Shown: one piece after another, positions 1 to 5,978 of the stretch
Numbering within the stretch: position 1 is the first letter of the stretch
Layout: the number at the start of each line of letters is the position of its first letter
NCBI GenBank assembly: GCA_009885605.1
Contig: VFKK01000001.1
Span: 1 to 12,661 of the forward strand
DNA from: Cyclobacteriaceae bacterium
Lineage (GTDB): Bacteria > Bacteroidota > Bacteroidia > Cytophagales > Cyclobacteriaceae
Direction: 5' to 3'
Length of the DNA stretch: 12,661 bases
Notes under the pieces: generated by a model
Database searches by the model: none
What the model was told of the DNA's origin: nothing
What the model saw: the letters and a program-made list of their open reading frames with translations, nothing else
Translations under genes and position numbers: made by a program

Positions 1-224
1 AAACTCCTGACAGATTCTTTGTAATCTGGATTGACTAGGTCTGCAAATTTCTTGGATAGAATTTCCGACTTGGAATAGCCCAGTATCTCTGTTCCTCGCT
101 TATTGATGAAGGTGAAAAACCCATTAATGTCTGTTTCAAAAATGATGTCCTGCGCCTCTTCTACCAGGAGGCGATAACGTTCTATTGAAAAGCTAGGGTA
201 ATTATTTTCTGAAGGATCACTCAT
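1..224 (-). CDS. PAS-domain protein, N-terminal fragment (probable sensor or signalling protein)
   Basis: This gene reads leftward and is cut by the window edge; 74 codons are visible. The start is the ATG at 222-224, preceded on the minus strand by an AGGAAAAA stretch that could serve as a weak ribosome site. After about 16 polar residues comes a typical PAS N-terminus: 'LLVEEAQDIIFETD' (about 19-32), the glycine turn 'INGFFTFINKRG' (33-44) and 'EILGYSKSEI' (46-55). PAS domains bind small ligands or cofactors or mediate dimerisation. In bacteria they usually precede a histidine kinase, cyclase or transcription output domain, which here lies outside the window. No membrane segment precedes the PAS domain, so this end is probably cytoplasmic. 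The PAS call is firm; the output function is unknown. Confidence 0.8.
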   Translation of the reverse strand, partial: MSDPSENNYPSFSIERYRLLVEEAQDIIFETDINGFFTFINKRGTEILGYSKSEILSKKFADLVNPDYKESVRS

Positions 225-330
225 TTTTTCCTGTTTGGCTCTTGTGTATCTTAAATCAGCTCCGGGTAAGTAAAATGCATTTACAAAGCATCTGCAAATC
301 AATAGAAAATGAGATGAAACACCAGAAATT

Positions 331-363
331 TTCGATGAATGAACAGCAAACTTCGATGAATGA
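331..363. repeat. 12-base direct repeat pair, 21 bases apart
   Basis: The 12-mer TTCGATGAATGA occurs at 331-342 and again at 352-363. Repeat starts are 21 bases apart, about two helical turns. The pair lies in the 251-base gap between the end of the dGTPase gene and the start of the PAS gene, about 110-140 bases upstream of the PAS start codon. The spacing fits a dimeric regulator binding one DNA face, but chance duplication is possible. I saw no convincing TTTG/TAnnTTTG promoter pair or terminator in the rest of the gap. Confidence 0.5.
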
Positions 364-475
364 CAAGACTCAGGATTTCCAGTAAATATTCTTTCGGAAA
401 AATTATCCTAAAAACGGTGCAACCCGCATTACCAACTTGGGTAAAAGAGGAATCTGAAAACCCGTAAAATCTGAA

Positions 476-1825
476 TCAACTCCCCGGAAAAGAGATTCCT
501 TTTACTCGTCTGTAAAGATTGAGTGCATATTTGTCAGTCATGCCGGAGATGAAATCTACCAACGACCGCAGCATTGGATATGGATTTACTTCTGCTCCCC
601 AACCCTTGAGAGGGAAGTCTTCGGGAAGTAATCTAAGTATGCTTTTATCTTGTCCGGAGAATCGTTCAGAGTAGTAAAATTGATGGTAAAGCGCCTGCGA
701 AAAGACAGAAAGCAAACCTTCCAATACCTGGAAGCCTGCCGCTTCTTTTTCCAACACAACTTTGGAGCGGTAGATTTTATCGACGGATACAGAAGAGATC
801 TTCTGAAGAGCCTTCGCCGAAGGGATGATATCGGTAAGTGCCTTGTCGAAATTTCCCTTGCACATGCTTTCCTCATACTGTGCAAAGACCTCGATAGTTT
901 CACGAATCAATTCACCGATGGCCAGCGCTCTCAAGGCCCCCAGATTTTGAGATTCAGATCGGGGCGTTTTTAATTTTTCCGGATCAAATTTATCTTTGAG
1001 AATTGGTGCCAAAAGCTTGACAGTGTCTTCAAAACTCACCAAACCTAACGTACATCCATCCTCCAGATCAATGATGCTGTAGCAAATGTCATCAGCCGCT
1101 TCTACCAGAAAAGCCAGGGGATGTCTCAGCCAGCATTCCTGACTGGATTTTTCTAAACCCAAAAAGGATCCCATTTGCTCAAAATCGGCCAATTGGTTGA
1201 TGAAAAACCCATACTTTTTTTGGCTTTTTCGAGCAATGTCCCGTTGCGGTATCAGGCTGGGGCGAGGATATTTGGTAAATGCGGCAAGTGTGGCGTAGGT
1301 CAATTTCAGCCCAAATTGCTTGGAAACGAGCATTCTGAATCCCTGAGCATTTCCTTCGAAGTTGCAGAGATCAGACCATTGCTCGGGTCTGACGTGTCTC
1401 TCCCAACAATTTCCGGCAGGGTGAAATTTAAAAAAATCAGAAATAGCTTCTTCCCCGGCATGGCCAAAGGGAGGATTTCCAATGTCATGAGTAAGTGAGG
1501 CCGCAGCCACGATCCCGCCGATTTCATAGGAAGATATCCCGGTTTTTTGAAGGGGAGGATATTTTTCCAGTAAGATTTCTCCGGCTGCTTTTCCCAAAGA
1601 TCTGCCGACGCTGGATACCTCCAGGCTATGCGTTAGCCGGGTGTGGACGAAGGCATGTTCGGGAAGAGGAAATACTTGTGTCTTATCCTGAAGGTTGCGG
1701 AAAGGTGCAGAAAAAATGATTCGATCATAATCAACTTCAAATTCACTTCGCACCACTTGCGTGGGGATATTGCCGGGTGCATCTCCAAATCTTCCCCGGG
1801 CCAAAAGCTTTTCCCATTTCATCAT
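476..1825 (-). CDS. dgt: dGTP triphosphohydrolase (HD-domain dNTPase)
   Basis: Cytoplasmic metal-dependent hydrolase that, as known for the family, cleaves dGTP (sometimes other dNTPs) to deoxynucleoside and triphosphate, controlling dNTP pools. From the ATG at 1825 it is 449 residues, somewhat shorter than the roughly 500-residue E. coli enzyme. Family landmarks are the N-terminal 'RIIFSAPFRNLQDKTQVFPL', the HD-domain histidine in 'RLTHSLEV' (about residue 66), the His-Asp pair in 'THDIGNPPFGHAGE' (113-114), 'FEGNAQGFR' (156-164) and the distal aspartates in 'EAADDICYSIIDLEDG' (about 245-246). All expected metal ligands are present. A TTG at 1831 would add two residues, but two ATG codons (1825 and 1822) follow at once and the conserved region begins at 'KWEKLL', so an ATG start is preferred. 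It is divergent from the DUF4382 lipoprotein gene, with about 105 bases between. Confidence 0.93.
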   Translation of the reverse strand: MMKWEKLLARGRFGDAPGNIPTQVVRSEFEVDYDRIIFSAPFRNLQDKTQVFPLPEHAFVHTRLTHSLEVSSVGRSLGKAAGEILLEKYPPLQKTGISSYEIGGIVAAASLTHDIGNPPFGHAGEEAISDFFKFHPAGNCWERHVRPEQWSDLCNFEGNAQGFRMLVSKQFGLKLTYATLAAFTKYPRPSLIPQRDIARKSQKKYGFFINQLADFEQMGSFLGLEKSSQECWLRHPLAFLVEAADDICYSIIDLEDGCTLGLVSFEDTVKLLAPILKDKFDPEKLKTPRSESQNLGALRALAIGELIRETIEVFAQYEESMCKGNFDKALTDIIPSAKALQKISSVSVDKIYRSKVVLEKEAAGFQVLEGLLSVFSQALYHQFYYSERFSGQDKSILRLLPEDFPLKGWGAEVNPYPMLRSLVDFISGMTDKYALNLYRRVKGISFPGS

Positions 1826-1828
1826 CCA

Positions 1829-1836
1829 CAAAAATA
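1829..1836 (-). promoter_or_regulatory. Possible -7 promoter box just upstream of dgt
   Basis: On the minus strand these bases read TATTTTTG, an exact match to the Bacteroidota -7 consensus TAnnTTTG. It ends only three bases before the ATG at 1825, so transcription from it would give a leaderless or nearly leaderless message. The nearest upstream TTG is about 23 bases away, longer than the usual 17-19 base spacing. The sequence is T-rich, so a chance match is likely. Confidence 0.2.
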
Positions 1837-1874
1837 AGAACCCCGGGAGATTAAAAGTCCAATGAACGCGAAAC

Positions 1875-1903
1875 TTTGCCTTAGTGGCACGGAGATTGGA
1901 TTG
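1875..1903 (+). promoter_or_regulatory. Weak candidate promoter for the first DUF4382 gene
   Basis: A TTTG at 1875-1878 is followed after 17 bases by TTGGATTG at 1896-1903. The first element and the spacing match the Bacteroidota -33/-7 pattern, but the -7 element is imperfect against TAnnTTTG. The start codon at 1931 follows an A-rich stretch (CCAAAAAAACT) typical of Bacteroidota leaders that lack a Shine-Dalgarno site. Confidence 0.25.
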
Positions 1904-1930
1904 TTATCCAGAATCTAAACCAAAAAAACT

Positions 1931-2746
1931 ATGAAGGGATTTATTTCTTATTTAATGCTGATGGCCGTAATGTTGGTCGGCTTTTCTTGTTCTGATGACG
2001 ATGCGCCCAGCTCTGCAGATGCAAGGATCAATTTTTACATGGTCGATGCACCAGCCAATTACGATGAAGTATGGATCGAGGTAGAATCCATTAAAGTCAA
2101 TGTGGATAAAAAAGGAGAAGATAGCGGCAATGATTCTGACGAATCCGGATGGGTTGAAATTCCTTTTCAAGCCAATAGCAAATATGTCAATCTGCTTGAT
2201 TTGACTGGTAATAACTCACTTCTGTTAGGAACTGAGGATTTTCCAGAAGGAAAAATAAACCAAATAAGATTGATATTGGGCGATGACAATTACGTCGTGA
2301 TGAACGGAAAAAGATCTGAACTTACTACTCCTAGTGCTGAGCAAAGCGGTCTTAAAATCAAAGTAAATCAGGTAATCGAAGGAGGAATGTTCTATGACCT
2401 GATCATTGATTTTGATGCGGCTAAGTCAATTGTATCTGCAGGAAATTCAGGAAAATTGATTTTGAAGCCTGTTTTGAGAGCATACTTGGAAGAAGCTTCC
2501 GGAGTTACCGGACAAGTGTTACCGGTGGCAGCACAAGTAATTAAGGTAACTGCTGCCCGAAGTGGGGAAGAATTCAACACTTTTGCAGACGTAACCGGAA
2601 ACTATAAAATCCAGGGTCTTGCAGACGGTATTTATGCTTTGAAATTCACTCCAAATGAATTGTACAAGCCAAGCACTGTAGCTGCTGTGGTGGTGGTGAA
2701 GGGTAAAATCACAACTGTTCCGCCAGTCACGCTGACGCTGAAATAA
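1931..2746 (+). CDS. DUF4382 lipoprotein, probably surface-exposed
   Basis: 271 residues. The N-terminus is a lipoprotein signal peptide: basic K2, a hydrophobic stretch, then a lipobox 'VGFSC' with the lipidated cysteine at residue 20. The residues after it, 'SDDD' (21-24), resemble the acidic lipoprotein export signal that sends Bacteroidota lipoproteins to the outer face of the outer membrane. Residues about 32-185 are a DUF4382 domain: 'INFYMVDAPANYDEVWIEVESIKVNV' region at 33-58, 'TPSAEQSGLKI' (133-143) and 'FYDLIIDFDAAKSIV' (154-168). Residues 59-73 form an acidic Ser/Gly-rich linker. The C-terminal part (about 190-271), with 'VTGNYKIQGLADGIYAL', resembles a carboxypeptidase-regulatory-like (transthyretin-type) beta-sandwich. 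The domain has no established biochemical role. The gene is monocistronic, ending at a strong terminator. Start: ATG after an A-rich leader. Confidence 0.88.
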   Translation: MKGFISYLMLMAVMLVGFSCSDDDAPSSADARINFYMVDAPANYDEVWIEVESIKVNVDKKGEDSGNDSDESGWVEIPFQANSKYVNLLDLTGNNSLLLGTEDFPEGKINQIRLILGDDNYVVMNGKRSELTTPSAEQSGLKIKVNQVIEGGMFYDLIIDFDAAKSIVSAGNSGKLILKPVLRAYLEEASGVTGQVLPVAAQVIKVTAARSGEEFNTFADVTGNYKIQGLADGIYALKFTPNELYKPSTVAAVVVVKGKITTVPPVTLTLK

Positions 2747-2755
2747 AATTTTAAC

Positions 2756-2781
2756 AAAGCCGGTTACGACCGGCTTTTTTT
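2756..2781 (+). terminator. Rho-independent terminator after the first DUF4382 gene
   Basis: AAAGCCGG at 2756-2763 pairs perfectly with CCGGCTTT at 2770-2777. A further T-A pair leaves a TACG tetraloop, which belongs to the stable UNCG class. A run of T residues (2775-2781) follows the stem. It begins nine bases after the stop codon. Confidence 0.9.
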
Positions 2782-2818
2782 ATGCCCTTTCCGTTCTTCG
2801 GTCAGGGCATGCTTTTTT
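2782..2818 (+). terminator. Second, tandem terminator-like hairpin
   Basis: ATGCCCT at 2782-2788 pairs with AGGGCAT at 2804-2810. Inside, CCG (2791-2793) can pair with CGG (2799-2801) across a small internal loop. Six T residues follow at 2813-2818. It begins immediately after the T-tract of the first terminator, giving two intrinsic terminators in a row ahead of the next gene. Confidence 0.7.
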
Positions 2819-2832
2819 GAAGACTTTTGGAC

Positions 2833-2840
2833 TAAATTTG
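2833..2840 (+). promoter_or_regulatory. Possible -7 promoter box before the second DUF4382 gene
   Basis: TAAATTTG matches the Bacteroidota -7 consensus TAnnTTTG exactly and ends four bases before the GTG start codon. The gene needs its own promoter because two terminators precede it. No good TTTG lies 17-19 bases upstream: the nearest, at 2816-2819, is 13 bases away. If real, the message would be almost leaderless. Confidence 0.3.
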
Positions 2841-2844
2841 AGTT

Positions 2845-3642
2845 GTGAAAAACCCCTTACTCTTTTTGCTGACCATTCTTTTTTCCATCTCTTTTTGGAG
2901 TTGCGAGCCCGCAGATTCAAATCCAACTTCCCTTTTGAATGTGATTTTGATAGATGCTCCCGCCCAATGGGATTCAGTTTTTGTTGAAGTAGAAGGAGTA
3001 GATATTGAAATGCAGGTGCTGGGCAGGGAATCCGAAACTGAGACTTTTTTTCTCCCCTACAGCCTTGGCGATAAAGTAATAGAAGTGAGTGCATTGATCG
3101 CGGGTGAGGGATTGCTTTTGGGGAGAGATGAGCTTCCTGTAGGAAAAATTATTTCTGCCACGTTCCGAATTGGCGATTCTCATTCCCTGTTTTTGGATGG
3201 CGATCGATATGTGTTGCCTTTGGCAAATGGAGGAATGACGGAGATCCCTCTTGAATTGGAAATGGATCTCGAGCAGGGAATTGCCTACGATCTCATTCTC
3301 GACTTTGACCTTGAAAAATCCATCCGAGTTTTAAGCGAAAGCCCATTGGTACTGGAATTGGATCCGAAATTATCAGCCGTTTCGGGAATTGGAACCGGAG
3401 ATTTAAAAGGATCAATCTCTCCGACCACTCTTCGGCCGGCACTTTATGCGATCACTTCGGGAGATTCAGTCAATACTCATATCAATTCTTCGGGCAGCTT
3501 TTTGTTTCGTCTTCCGGCAGGAATTTATACCGTGTACGTCGATCCTAAGGATGAAAGATATCAGGCAGGGATCATTCGGAATGTGGAAGTAATAGCAGGC
3601 AAATCCACCGATTTGTCAAGAATAACGATAGCTCCGAAGTAA
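2845..3642 (+). CDS. DUF4382-like lipoprotein, diverged paralogue
   Basis: 265 residues, starting at GTG (no in-frame ATG fits the signal peptide). K2 and a hydrophobic stretch lead to a lipobox 'SFWSC' with the lipidated cysteine at residue 20, the same position as in the upstream paralogue. The following residues are 'EPADSN', without the acidic run of its neighbour, so it may stay on the periplasmic side. The domain order is shared: 'LNVILIDAPAQWDSVFVEVE' (31-50), 'LLLGRDELPVGKI' (90-102), 'AYDLILDFDLEKSI' (147-160), then a C-terminal beta-sandwich-like part with 'GSFLFRLPAGIYTVYVDP' (217-234). The family segment 'TPSAEQSGLKI' of the first protein is not conserved here ('LPLANGGMTEI'). Only one base separates its stop from the ribD start, so the two genes are almost certainly co-transcribed. 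Function unknown. Confidence 0.85.
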   Translation: MKNPLLFLLTILFSISFWSCEPADSNPTSLLNVILIDAPAQWDSVFVEVEGVDIEMQVLGRESETETFFLPYSLGDKVIEVSALIAGEGLLLGRDELPVGKIISATFRIGDSHSLFLDGDRYVLPLANGGMTEIPLELEMDLEQGIAYDLILDFDLEKSIRVLSESPLVLELDPKLSAVSGIGTGDLKGSISPTTLRPALYAITSGDSVNTHINSSGSFLFRLPAGIYTVYVDPKDERYQAGIIRNVEVIAGKSTDLSRITIAPK

Positions 3643-3643
3643 G

Positions 3644-4669
3644 GTGAATCAGGACGAACTGTACATGAGACGAGCGCTTGAGCTTGCCGAATCCGGAAGA
3701 GGATTTGTCAGTCCAAATCCCATGGTGGGCTGCGTGATCGTGTATCAGAATCAAATAATTGGAGAGGGCTTTCATGAGATTTACGGAGGTCCTCATGCGG
3801 AAGTGAACGCGATCAATGCCGTAAAAAACCCGGAATTGCTTTCCGAATCAACAGCTTATGTTTCCCTCGAGCCTTGTGCTCATTGGGGTAAAACCCCGCC
3901 CTGTGCAAATCTTTTGGTTGAGAAAGGCCTGAAGAAAGTTGTGATTGCCGCTCTCGATTCCAATCCGCTGGTAGGAGGAAAAGGAGTTGAAATCCTTCGG
4001 AATGCCGGAATTGAGGTCGTTACTGGAGTTTTGGAAAAGGAAGCAAGATGGCAAAACCGACGATTTTTCACCCAAATCGAACAAAAACAACCGTATGTGA
4101 TCCTCAAATGGGCACAGTCAACGGATGGTTTTGTCGCCAGATCAGATTACTCTTCCAAATGGATCAGCAACGCCCGCAGCCGTCAACTTGTCCACAAATG
4201 GAGAGCGGAAGAAGATGCCATTTTGGTGGGGAAAAATACGGCCAAGTATGACAATCCAAGCTTGACGGTGAGAGATTGGACTGGTAAAAACCCGCTCAGG
4301 CTCGTGATTGACACAAATCTTGAATTGCCCGAAAACCTCAATTTATTTGATCAGATTGTTCCGACGATTTGCTACAATACCATCAAATCCGAGAAAACTG
4401 ACAACCTTGAATTCGTGAAATTGAATCCCGGATTTGAGCTGAAGGAGATTTTAGATGATCTCAATTCCCGAAAAATTCAAAGCTTGATTGTGGAGGGAGG
4501 ATCATTCATTCTTAACAAATTCATTAAAGAAGGCCTTTGGGATGAAGCCCGTGTTTTTACCGGCCCGACCGATTTCAAAGAGGGAATTTCCGCTCCGACG
4601 TTAAACTCATCACCCACCGAAACGCTTTCTATTCAGGAAGACATTTTACGCATTTATTACCATGTCTGA
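3644..4669 (+). CDS. ribD: Bifunctional riboflavin biosynthesis protein RibD (deaminase/reductase)
   Basis: Catalyses two consecutive cytoplasmic steps of riboflavin synthesis: deamination of the diaminopyrimidine made from GTP, then NADPH-dependent reduction of its ribosyl group. 341 residues, near full family length. The N-terminal cytidine-deaminase-like domain (about 1-145) has 'VSPNPMVGCVIV' (22-33), zinc ligand His51 and catalytic Glu53 in 'GGPHAEVNAI', and zinc ligands Cys78 and Cys87 in 'EPCAHWGKTPPCAN'. The C-terminal reductase domain (about 150-341) has 'LKWAQSTDGFVA' (154-165), 'GKNTAKYDNPSLTVR' (196-210) and the nucleotide-binding 'VEGGSFILN' (283-291). The start is GTG, one base after the preceding lipoprotein gene and directly ahead of the conserved N-terminus. 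The next gene overlaps its end by 8 bases. Other rib genes are not in the window. Confidence 0.95.
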   Translation: MNQDELYMRRALELAESGRGFVSPNPMVGCVIVYQNQIIGEGFHEIYGGPHAEVNAINAVKNPELLSESTAYVSLEPCAHWGKTPPCANLLVEKGLKKVVIAALDSNPLVGGKGVEILRNAGIEVVTGVLEKEARWQNRRFFTQIEQKQPYVILKWAQSTDGFVARSDYSSKWISNARSRQLVHKWRAEEDAILVGKNTAKYDNPSLTVRDWTGKNPLRLVIDTNLELPENLNLFDQIVPTICYNTIKSEKTDNLEFVKLNPGFELKEILDDLNSRKIQSLIVEGGSFILNKFIKEGLWDEARVFTGPTDFKEGISAPTLNSSPTETLSIQEDILRIYYHV

Positions 4670-5147
4670 AAACTTATACATTCCCGAGGAAGCTTCCAAA
4701 GCAATCAAGTACGAAGCGATCATTCCACAGATTAATTCCCTGATCTCGGATGAACCGGACCTCATTTCAAACCTTGCCAATATCGCGGCAGCGTTGAAAG
4801 AGGCTTTCGGATTTTTCTGGGTCGGGTTCTACCTGGTGAAAGAGGATCAACTGGTGCTTGGTCCATTCCAGGGTCCGATTGCCTGTACCAGAATTGCCTT
4901 CGGAAAAGGTGTCTGTGGAACCGCCTGGAAAGAAGCAAAAACACAGTTGGTTCCGGATGTGGAGGCTTTTCCGGGACATATTGCTTGCAGCTCAGCCTCC
5001 AAATCAGAGATTGTGGTGCCGGTTTTTAAAAATGAAAAAGTGGTAATGGTTCTTGATGTGGACAGTGATCAGCTGGACGATTTTGATTCGGATGATCAGA
5101 AATACCTGGAAGAATTAATGGGAATTTTAGGAAAGACGCTTAGGTAA
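4662..5147 (+). CDS. msrC: GAF-domain free methionine-(R)-sulfoxide reductase
   Basis: Thiol-dependent cytoplasmic enzyme reducing free methionine-(R)-sulfoxide, part of oxidative damage repair. The 161-residue protein is a single GAF domain. Diagnostic segments are 'FFWVGFYLV' (51-59), 'LGPFQGPIACTRIAFGKGVCG' region (66-86) and 'HIACSSASKSEIVVPV' (106-121). The three redox cysteines fall at 75, 85 and 109; spacings of 10 and 24 equal those of the E. coli enzyme (Cys84, 94, 118), which supports activity and not just a GAF fold. The ATG at 4662 overlaps ribD by 8 bases in another frame, suggesting translational coupling. It converges with the hydrolase gene that ends 32 bases beyond. The symbol msrC is the E. 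coli name for this family. Confidence 0.92.
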   Translation: MSENLYIPEEASKAIKYEAIIPQINSLISDEPDLISNLANIAAALKEAFGFFWVGFYLVKEDQLVLGPFQGPIACTRIAFGKGVCGTAWKEAKTQLVPDVEAFPGHIACSSASKSEIVVPVFKNEKVVMVLDVDSDQLDDFDSDDQKYLEELMGILGKTLR

Positions 5148-5179
5148 CATTTTGCTGTTGAAGTCTTCCGACTTTCAGT

Positions 5180-5953
5180 TTAGGATTCGGATTTGGCTGC
5201 TTTTGTGCAAAAATTTCTGACGATCTCCAGGGTCTCCTCTCCTCTTTCCACCATTCCCATGTGGCCGGTTTCTTCCAGCTCAAAGTAATCAGTGAAAACG
5301 TCTTTTTGAGCCCGGCTTGCCTCAATTTTTACAGCACTATCAAGAGTTCCTGCGATTAACAGCTTCAGCCCGGAAAAGTGGTCCAAAACTTCCACTCGAT
5401 CTTTCCTGTCTCTCATGGCTCTCGTGAGTGCGATCAATCCTTCCAGACTCGACTCTTTCGCTTGCTCCGTTGCAAGGTTGATTTGAGTTTGGAGTTCACC
5501 TCTTCTTTCTTCTGAGAAAAGCTGAGGGACAAAGGTCGTGACGAATTTGTCTACTCCATTTTTCATCAGGAAGATCACTGTTCGATCTCTCATTTCTTTT
5601 TTCTCCTGATCATCTGGGAAAGCTGTTGAATGAAAAAGTCCTACAGCTTTCATTTTACTACCCATCAATTCAAGCAGAGCCAGCCCAACATATCCACCCA
5701 ACGAGTGGCCAATTACAATCGGATTGAAAATCTTGTTTTCTTTCATCCATTCTTCCAATTGGACAGCGACTTCCTCCAAAGTGATGTGATCTGAGGCGAT
5801 TGGAGATTTTCCAAAGCCGGGAAGATCGGGACAAATCACCCGAAAATCTGAGGACAGGTCTTCAGCAAAATTTCTCCACATTTCTGAAATTTCACAGAAA
5901 CCATGAATCAGGACAACAGGCTGACCTTGGCCCATTTCAAAAAAATGAATCAT
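5180..5953 (-). CDS. Alpha/beta hydrolase
   Basis: 257-residue soluble alpha/beta-hydrolase-fold protein without a signal peptide. It shows the oxyanion 'HG' (17-18) in 'VVLIHGFCEISEMW', the 'DLPGFGKS' turn (43-50), the nucleophile elbow 'GHSLGG' with Ser84 (82-87), the acid Asp205 in 'AGTLDSAV' and the base His231 in 'TGHMGMVE'. The full Ser-Asp-His triad is therefore present. A cap segment of about 110-185 is rich in charged residues. The fold includes esterases, lipases, C-C hydrolases and haloperoxidase-like enzymes, and the substrate cannot be read from sequence. The ATG at 5951-5953 lies 25 bases after the dxs stop codon on the same strand, so the gene is probably co-transcribed with dxs. 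That does not prove a role in isoprenoid synthesis. Confidence 0.88.
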   Translation of the reverse strand: MIHFFEMGQGQPVVLIHGFCEISEMWRNFAEDLSSDFRVICPDLPGFGKSPIASDHITLEEVAVQLEEWMKENKIFNPIVIGHSLGGYVGLALLELMGSKMKAVGLFHSTAFPDDQEKKEMRDRTVIFLMKNGVDKFVTTFVPQLFSEERRGELQTQINLATEQAKESSLEGLIALTRAMRDRKDRVEVLDHFSGLKLLIAGTLDSAVKIEASRAQKDVFTDYFELEETGHMGMVERGEETLEIVRNFCTKAAKSES

Positions 5954-5978
5954 GGAGGATACTTGAAGTTTTGTGGAT

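Noticed and set aside
650..1719. Plus-strand open frames of 74-107 codons inside dgt
   Set aside because: They are antisense shadows of a well-supported conserved gene, without recognisable domains.
1826..1831. TTG start for dgt two codons upstream
   Set aside because: Two ATG codons follow immediately, and the extra residues add nothing conserved.
5159..5177. Possible bidirectional terminator between the convergent msrC and hydrolase genes
   Set aside because: The AAGTC/GACTT hairpin has only five pairs plus one wobble, and no good T-run follows on either strand. It is too weak to annotate.
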